Below, one piece after another: positions 32,940-42,600 of a stretch of DNA of 64,000 bases. Where the stretch lies: positions 27,850,001 through 27,914,000 of the forward strand of contig NC_071353.1 of NCBI RefSeq assembly GCF_943734655.1, written 5' to 3'. This DNA comes from Sabethes cyaneus. Lineage: Eukaryota; Arthropoda; Insecta; Diptera; Culicidae. Position 1 is the first letter of the stretch; every line of letters begins with the position of its first letter. The notes beneath the pieces are model-generated. The model saw nothing but the letters and a program-made list of their open reading frames with translations, was not told the DNA's origin and made no database searches. Position numbers and translations under genes: made by a program.

Positions 32940-35900
32940 CTGAGAAATATAAGAAAAGGGTCATCGAAAAGAATACAAACAGTGCAACTCGTTGAATTCG
33001 TGTCGTGTCGTGACACCGCTACATATGTTGATTAGGTAACGATTGAGTAACCGCAGCACCACCGGTGTCAACGTACTTAAATTGCAGTGTCGTTAAGCGA
33101 CCCCCTTGATAGCTTTTATTTTCGCTTGTCTTAAGCCTGAATCGGATTACGCGCGAATGCAAGAAACGTTGAACTGCCATCACAGCCCAGCGGATTGCGG
33201 CACGATGGATTTCGCGACGAAAGATGCATGTGCCAGCGCAATAAACAATCACCCTGAGGCACTTTGCGGGGTTTGTTAATTATGCGAAAAGAATGGCACA
33301 CAGGTTTTGACGAGCGACGTTACGTTACGTTGGGGGGAGGGCAGTAGTGCTGTCGTCCTGTCCCGGTTCATCGGTTCCATTGACCTTTGCGAAACGAAAC
33401 AGATGAGCCAAATGATGAAACCTCCGTGAAAGGTTCACAAAACGAGGTACAACGTATTGCATCAGTTCCTATCAGCGCCGCTCGTTATCGATCGCGATGG
33501 ATTTCCTCCTTGATCGGATATTTTAATTATCATCCTATTACCGACGAAGCTAATGTACAGACGGACGGAAGTCAGGGAACAAAGTTGCATAATTTCGTTA
33601 CCGGAACATTCAATCAGACGTTAATTACACTCAATCAATTAGCTTGGAAAGCCGCTGCTTCCGATGAAACGTACTACAATGTCACCGGGGCCGTTGAGAC
33701 CTACCCTACCGTTCGAGCTACTTACCCAGTTTGGCCACAAGCTGAATGACGATGCTCTCGCCCGCGACCGCCCATCGCACCTCGAATGCCAGGTCATCCA
33801 GGAGTACTTCACAGTTCAGTTTGGACTGAAGTGGCACAAGAAAACAACCGGCGGACAATTGGTGAACGAAAAGAAGTAGAAAAAAGGAAAGAAAATGCGC
33901 ATGAGCCGGGTGCCGGAATGAGATGGAAATAACAAAATGTGTCTCCGGTGGGGTCCACGAGAGATGTGGTGGGTCTGAGCTGAACTGAACTGAAACAACC
34001 GAACGATTACGAATAGTGTCAGATGTTAGCAGGTTAGAACTAGTGCTACTGGTGTTAAGGGTGCTGTTAGGTTAGATGAGTTCAATTTGGTGATTTTCGT
34101 TGCTGTTTGTTTATATTTTTGATTGAGTAACTAAAATTGTAATTATTGATAGTTGACTGAGATAAGTTCCGATTCTTTAACACCATTTGAAGCATCAAGA
34201 AAATTTTATTACAAATTTACAATCCACAGATTATATCTTAATTACTTCTTCTTCTTCTTATCCTTTGAAACAAGCAAAAATAAATACAAAGTACGATAAA
34301 AAGTAATGCCAGTTAGAAACTATTGACATTTTCAGCATAATTTAATTTAATTAATATAGTAGTAAATGGAACCATCGATTTTTACCCTATGCCTAGGCCA
34401 TTGAAAATTATTTACAGACAAGCTTTTGACTCCACCATCTTTGACATTGGGTTTGAAAATCGGGGGTTAAAATAAAGGCTGCCCTTAGGACATGCTGAAA
34501 AGCATCCTGTTGGCTAATGCGAAGCAAATACTGAAAAATACATTAATTCCGTTACACTAAATGAATAGCAAAAACTATTTCTCACTGAGCAGCTAGATGT
34601 AAATCAAGCATCATAGACTGCAAAATGGCGGCTATAGCAAAAACATCTCAAGAAATCAAAACTCAAAATTCAGTACACTGCATAGCAATCGTTTAAAAAT
34701 TTCACCGTGGAATAATGCCAGCTTTGGATCAGTAAAGGGTGTCCCACATCAAATTGCATCACGGAAAAAACGCTTTAGAAAAGTACACATTAGAGTTTTG
34801 CTCCTGAAAATTTGGGTAGTAGAGATTTAGAGTGTATTGTTTACACTATATTTTTATCGCTGTCAGTTTTCCGAAAATCGGAAAAAATGGCGTGACCTGG
34901 AAAGCAACGTTGCTTATTGATTTTGCGCTAGCACCAGGAAAATCCGCAACTCTCTCATCGGGACTATTTGGTGACGTGCAGTGAACGGTGCCAGTGAGTC
35001 GTGTGATTAAACGTTGCTACGAAACTCTGAGCATCGATCGGAAGAAAAAATGCGGTCAGAATGCACGTTCTATTAGTGATCACGATTACAAGCGCACCGT
35101 GAAAGAGTTTAAGCGGAATCACAAAGCTTCGGGCAAGCATGTGGGAAAAAAGTTGAATCTTTCGAAGTCTTCCGTTCAGAGAGCCAAGGACCGGGAAAGA
35201 CTGCATACGTACAACGTACAGAAGGCTCCAAATCATGACGGACGGCTGAATACGGTGGGAATGTCACGGGCCCGGAAACTGTATACCCAGATACTGACGA
35301 AGCCTCACTGTCTCATCATGGATGATAAGACTTACGTCAAGGTGAACTTCTGGCATCACCCGGGGCTACTGTTCCTCACCACCAAGCACAAGTTTGATGT
35401 TCAGGAGGAAGTAAAGAAACAGAAACTTTCAAAGTGACTACCGGGACTGTAAACAGGGCCGGTCTACCTCAAGGAGTGTCTTCAGAAGCGTCTGCTTTCT
35501 CTGTTGAAGCAACACGAGGGTCCTACGATTTTCGGGCCGGATCTAGCTTCGTTCCACTATTCAAAGGATGTCCTGGAGTGGTATGAAGCCAACGCGGTCA
35601 CTTACCCAGGAACATGAATCCTTCCAAAGCACCGGAACTAAGGCCCTTCGAAAAATACTGGGCTATTATGAATCCCGGAACTACGCAAGCATCTCAAGGA
35701 GGTCAGATTTGAGGAAGACGTGAAGAAAAAGTGGATTTCCGTACAGAAGAAGCTGCAGCCACATGTTGTACAGAACCTTATGAGTGGAGTTAAGCGTAAG
35801 GTACGAGCATACGGTTATGGTATTGAAGTTGAACGAAATAAATACATATCCCAAAAGCGTACTAATGGGTTGTATTTTATTGTCTGAAAGCTTGATAAGG

Positions 35901-38900
35901 ATCGGTCAACTAGGTAATTTTCTACAGCGTTTTTTCGTGATGCAGCTTGCTGTGGGACACCCTTTACGGCGAGTACGATAGACCATTCATTACTTTGTCA
36001 GGACAACTCGAAGCAATTACTAAGTCAACAGAAAACCAAAAACCTCCCGCTGCTCCGACGACATCCGAACTTACAATTTGGGATTAACTACTTCGTCAGG
36101 ATGCATCGGTGACGGTACTAAGAAAGCCCTTAAGTCACCCGACCAAGTCGTGTTTCCTCATGTCTACATTCATATTCGACGTGCTTAAGGTCACGTGGGA
36201 TGCATTGAAGTTGGCATTATGGAATCCAATATTGCTTCCGTTGATGTATTTCCCGCTTCTTGCTCGGGATCTCAATGTGTAGGGAGCTCTGTTGCGGAAC
36301 TTTCTGCACACGCCAAAGACGCGGATGGTATCTGCGTATACTGTCAGAATGTACGAGATTTAAGGACTAAAGTAGATGACCTGTTCCTTGCAACTGTGAT
36401 GTAATCATGTACCTGAAATCGGTTTGAATGGTTGCATTGATCCCTTCAACTGTGTGAACCTGCCTCCAACGTGCAAATAATCGTAGCTCGAGGAATAGTG
36501 ACAAAAGTAATTTTGAAGCGAATTGATGGCCATTGCTTTACAGTTCCCTAGTTCGCTGGTCAATTTATGGCATGGAATCTGTCTTGAACAAGTATAGGTT
36601 ACTGCTATTATCAAAGGTATGAAGTTTTTGCTTGTTGCAGTTTAGATCCCACCTGTTAATATCCGGTTAACAAATTTATCGACGCGCATATTGTCTCAAT
36701 CCATGAACTACGTGACAAAACGAAAAAATTCTCATTTGCGATGATTATAACCAACTTTTATATTTTGGTTTAATGGGGAGGATGGAGTACAATACGAGAA
36801 TTCTCTCCCGCTTTTTGCAGCTGTTACTGTGGTTGAAAGATTTGAATACCCGAATTTGAAACAAGCCAATCCACTGCCTAATTACCTCAAACGAACACTG
36901 GACCGTGGCATCACGTTGCTCTGTGTTACTCTTAAAGTACTCTGTAACTTAATCCTCAACTAGATCCAGGAGAAAAACAACGCTATTCTCCAGCGGCAGC
37001 AAGCTGGAATCCGTACTGGCCGATCATATGCAGACCATATCACAACGCTCCGCATTATATTGGAGCATATCAACGAATTCCAGAACTCTCTTCTGCTGGT
37101 ATTCGTTGGCTTCTAAAAGGCGTTCGACCGGCTCAACCACGAAAACATCTGGGAAGCACTTAGGCGTAGAGGAGTTCCAGATAAGCTAGTCCATCTCATC
37201 GAGGCTCAGTACGAGGGGATCTCGTGCTCGTGCAAGGTTTTGCACAACGGCATCTTGTCCGACCCTCTAAGGGTTATTGCTGGCATGAGACAGTCCTTCA
37301 TTTTGTCACCGCTTCTGTTTCTCATCATTATGGAAGAAATATTAGTTGGAGCAATTGGTAATAGACCAACACCAAATCGAGGATTGCCTTGGAATCCTCT
37401 AACGATGGAGCAGCTAAGTGATCTCGTCCTTGCCGACGACAATGTCTTGCTCGCACAACGTCGAAATGATATGCAGAGCTCTACAGCTCTCAGGTAGCAG
37501 GTCTAACACTCAATGTAGTAAAAATTAATTCTATGGTATTGAACACTGACAATCCCACCAACTTTACAGTAGCAGCACAACAAGTTGAGTAGATGGACGC
37601 CTTTCAGTACCTTGGTAGCCAAACAACGCCCGATGGTGGTACCAAGACTTATATAGCCACACGGATCAGGAAGGTCAGGGGAGGGACTCCGTGAAAGACC
37701 AGGGGATCATTCCTTCTAGTGTGATCTTGGGTGGAACGGAATCATCAAACGTAACCGAATCTTTCGAATTGTTTGCTGATCATTTTTGTTCTATGTTCAC
37801 CACACAGTCTGATGCTGAAATTGCTGCGTCGAGTGTCCGCCATGGTGCTGTTGATCTGGATATTTTTGACATCATTTCTGATACGATCATAACTGCCAAG
37901 AAATTGCTGAACTCTTACTAACTTGCTTCGGAGTCCCTCTTTACTTTGTGATCAATTTTGTAGAAGGCCGGTTTCAAATCCGTCTAGAGGTACCTTTTTT
38001 TATAACGGCAGTCGTTTCAACAGACGGAGGGAATGGTAGAGGAAAGTTATGAAACCAAATGTGTTTTATAGTAGCCCTAGAGTGGGACAAGACGTGAATG
38101 GAAAAGATTAGAAAATTGGAAAAAGAAGGATCATTTGAGCAACACTCACTAGGTTCCCCTTTACACTCATTCTCATTTTGCTACGCTTTACTAGACTAGG
38201 AGATTCGCAGGTTGAATGGGAGCCAATTATAACCAGATTCGGAAACAACTGGCCCCGTAGGTCTTATGATTCGCTGATATTGCGTAATCTTGAACCATAC
38301 CGAACTGGTTCCAGTGAGTAGTGGATTACCAGTAAGCAGCGGTTTTCCAGTGAGCAGCGATTTTCCAGTGGTTCTCCAGTGACTTGCGGATCTCCAATGA
38401 GTTGTGTATTTTCAGTGAGTTGCGGATATCCAGTGAGTTGCGGATCTTCAGTAAGTAGAGAATAGTGAGTACCAAATAGTAAGAAGTGAATAGTGAGAAG
38501 TGAATAGTGAAAAGTGAATAGTGAGAAGTGAATAGTGAGTAGTGAACGTAGTGAGTATTGAACGTAGTGAATAGTGAGCAGCGAATAGTGAGTAGTGAAC
38601 TAGTGAATGGTGAGTAGAGGGTAGGGAATAATGAATAGTGAGTAGTGAATAGTGAGTAGTGAGTAGTAAATAATGAGTAGTGAATAGTGAGTAATGAACT
38701 AGTAAATGATGATTGGTGAATAGTGAATAGTGAATAACGAGTAATGAATAAGGCCATTGCAAATCATATTTAAAGTTTTTGTCACCCCCCCCCCCTTGGA
38801 AATTGGCTTGAAAAATCGGGGGGCAAAAAAATAATTTGTAGGATATGAGTCAAATTTCTTTTTATAAAATCAATTGTCTACAGTTTGCGAAAAATGAGTC

Positions 38901-39575
38901 TCCGAGTTGAATTAACGCTTCTAGTACGAAACAAAAATGAAAATTCGAACAATGGAATTTCCGAAAATCGGCCAAAAAAAATTTCCTCCGTTTTCGTCTT
39001 TTTTCGTATATTTTTGCATAGAAAATAATAACATATATATTATAAGCAAGAATAAATTCGGGTTTTACGTTTCAACCTTAAATAAAAATTCTTAAAATCC
39101 ATGTTTTTTTGCTCGATTAAAAAATTCACTTTGTTTTTTTCGCCCCCCCCCCCCTTCGGTGGCCGAACACCGGAAGGACAAAAACTTTATAAAATATTTG
39201 TAATGGCCTAATGAATAGTGAGTAGTGAATGGTGAGTAGTGAGTAGTGAATAATGAATAGTGCGTAGTGAATAGTGAGAAGTGAATAGTGAGTAGTGAGT
39301 AGTGAATAGTGAAAGGTGAATGAGTATTGAATAATGAATAGTGAACAGTGAGTAGTGAATAGCGAGTCGTGACTAGTTAGTAGTGAGTAGTGAGTAGTGA
39401 GTAGTGACTAGTAAGTAGTGAATAGTGAGTAGTGAGTAGTGAATAGTGAGTAGTGAATAGTGAGAAGTGAACAATGAGTAGTGAACAGTGAGTAGTGAAT
39501 AGTGAGTAGTGAATAATGAGTAATGAGTAGTGAATGATGAGTAGTGAGTAGTGAACTAATAAATGGTGATTGGTC

Positions 39576-39609
<34 letters not shown>

Positions 39610-42600
39610 AAATAGTGAATAGTGAGTAGTGAACAACGAGTAGTGAATTATGAATAGTGAGAAGTGAGTAGTGAATAGTGAGTAGTAAATAATGAGTAGT
39701 GAATAGTGAGTAGTGAACTAGTGAATGGTGAGTAGTGAGTAATGAATAATGAATAGTGAGTAGTGAATAGTGAGTAGTGAATAGTGAGTAATGAGTAGTG
39801 ATTTATGAGTAGCAAATAATGAGTAGTGAATAGTGAATACTGAACTAGTAAATGGTGAATAGTAAGTAATGAATAGTGAATAGTGAAAAGTGAGTAGTGA
39901 ATAGCGAGTAGTTAGTAGTTAGTAGTGAGTAGTGAGTAGTAAGTGGTGACTAGTGAGTTGTGACTTGTGAGTTACAAATCTCCTATGTGTAGTGAATAGT
40001 AAGTAGCGTGAGTAGCAAGTAGATGCTATGAAGTGTGAGTATTGAGTAGTGTGAGCAGGGAATAGTATGAGTAGTGAGTAGTGAATAGTGAGTAGTGATG
40101 TGAGCAGTATCAGTAGTGAGTAACGAATAGTGAGTAGCGAATAATGAGTAACGACTAGTGAGACTTGAGTGACTAATGAATAGTTAGTAAGTAGTTTGTG
40201 ATTAGCTAGTAGTGAAAAATTAGAAGTGAATAGTAAGAAGTGAAAAGTGAGTAATGAGAAATGAGAAGTTTAATGAAACAGTAAAAAATAAGAAGTGAGA
40301 AATAGGATTGGAGAAGAATTGAGAACTGAAACATGATAGATGGAAAGTTAGAAGTAAGAAATTTCTAAATCGGATTTTGACCTTCTGTTTCTCGTTCGAC
40401 AGACTAAGCAACCAATTGTTAGTTTACACAACAATCCCCGACGAACCGACATGACATCCCATACATTTTCCTTGAAAAACTGTGTCCGAAAATTTGAATC
40501 AAAATACATTAAACGATGGATGTGAGGTGTTACTCATCTGCACAACGGATCGCTATTTATCTTGGAAAAGTAGAGAACAGGTTTGGCAGAATGTCATTCA
40601 CTAACTATGTGTGACCGACACGAAAAAATAGAAACACGTTAGGAGCACAAGTGAAAGCATAAAGCCTTTGTAAAAATTACTTTATTCTCTGTTTTTGCAA
40701 TACGCGAAGACTTACCGGGTTATTTCCGATATTCATACAGATTTCCGTTGACACAAACTGAATTTTGCATAAATCTGTCTCCCGTACCTTTGTACATCTC
40801 TCTGCTATTTGACATAAGCGATCGCTCGCTTGTAAGCAAGTGGTCGTTTGCTTGCAAGATGTTGTGAGTCAAAAATGAAACGCCTGTGTCATGTCAGTTC
40901 GTCAGTGCAACAATTGCGGGGTTGGCTCGTCGACCCTAGGGACTCTATCTCTATGTTTTTTTCGACCACCACGGCAAAGTCCGTACGGCTTTCGTATTCA
41001 TAGTTATCGTTCACTCTCGATTTAACGTCCTTGTTTCGCAGCCTAAGTTCAATACAATAGATTTTTTAATTTTGACGTCCGTTTTGGAACATCCAAATTG
41101 GTTTCGATCCAAAAAAGATCTGTTTTCCTGTTCTGTATAAATAAAAAACTGGGGTTTCTTTAAGTCTTACACCATGACAACACAAAAAAAACAGAATACG
41201 GTTCAAAAGTTTTCCAACAATGTACAAAACTATACAAAAATGTGGAAAAATTCAGACACCATCTAAATCAGGTGAAGTGAATTACCGAAATTTTATTAAT
41301 ATTTTTTTGAAACGATGGTTCTACAATTGATGGAGGGACGGTAGGGGAAAGTAATGGAAATTTTGGGAATGGTGGGGAAAGAGTGGAGAAGAAGGGGGGG
41401 AGAGTAATTGGTGCTACGCTCAACAAGACAACTTGTTGTGACTCCTATCTGTTGTCCAATGCTGGAAGGTGCATGGGTTGAACCAAGCTATAATCAGAGA
41501 TTATAACCGGATTTGAACCCACAACACCCGCCAGGGCGTATGGCTCGCTGGTACCCTTGTACCTTTACCAACCATTGAGGCGCTGGACAAAAGGAGACTG
41601 CGCAACCCCGCTTATTAATGTAGCGACGTATCTGGTTTGGTTTGTGAATACGAATAGACACACGAATGGTACCTCTTCCTCTTTCTACTGTAGAAACCAC
41701 CGACCGAGAAGTTTTAATCTAACTTATTTTTACTTTCAGGACGACGGCACTATGCAGGCCCTTACGACTAGCAAGGTACTGCACGTGACGCTGTTCGTCT
41801 GTCAGCGTGTTAGCCGTGATTCTCAGCGCGGGTTTTTGGAGAAAGGCTCCGTTCCTATGAAATTAATATCAAAAAAATTTAAAAAATTACCGCATTTCAA
41901 TGCCAAAGACTTTCCTGTTCAATTTGATATTATTTTCAACCCAAGCACTGAAACATGTGGAGTGTTCCACAGAATTACGCTGAATAAAATGCCGGGCTGT
42001 GCATCAAACAATCTTTAAAGAAACAACATAAATGTAATGAACTAGCTCGTTACTAAATTACCTAGAGATTTTGTGTACAGTGCAACCTGCCAGTGATCTG
42101 AGATTGGAAAACAAACCCTCCACCTCTGTTAGAACCGCCGCGTATACTTACAAGCGCCTAATTTCAGTCCAAGTCACAATGTACATCGAGCGACGCGTGG
42201 CTTCTCCATAGGCTGTGTCATATGTAGTACTAGAGAGCTACAACGTGATATAGTAATAGTTGAAACAGTAATAGTAGTAGAATAGTTTCCGAATTCTAGT
42301 AGCAGTCATTCTGAATAGCCTACCCGCTGCTGTTTATTTACCAGCTCTGTACAAAGGAACGTGCGAAGTCCAGCAGTAGTCATCGAATGATGAAGGTTGG
42401 TGGCGTTGGTGATGGCGGTCCAAACGTCTGGGTCAAACTAAGCTAAAGTCGGTTGCTCAACGCATCTGGCTAACAGTTCTATTGTTAAACTATGATGAAA
42501 TGTTTCGTTTCCGTTTCGTGTTTTGTGTTGGTTGGAAATGCTGTCATCCAGCCTGCCACCACCAGCGGAGGCGACCGAGATGAGAGGGTGATTGTTTTTT

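Noticed and set aside
33387..33879. Plus-strand 120-codon and 71-codon frames
   Set aside because: They overlap the 100-bp Skeletor exon X on the other strand, which has exact phase and homology support; the plus frames have no recognisable domain.
38326..39577. Minus-strand frames rich in His-Tyr-Ser-Leu-Phe-Thr
   Set aside because: Direct translation of the GTGAATA/GTGAGTA minisatellite.
41557..42018. A 153-codon plus-strand gene with a splice-acceptor-like sequence near 41741
   Set aside because: Starts inside a SINE-like copy, has no recognised domain and lies within an intron of the opposite strand.
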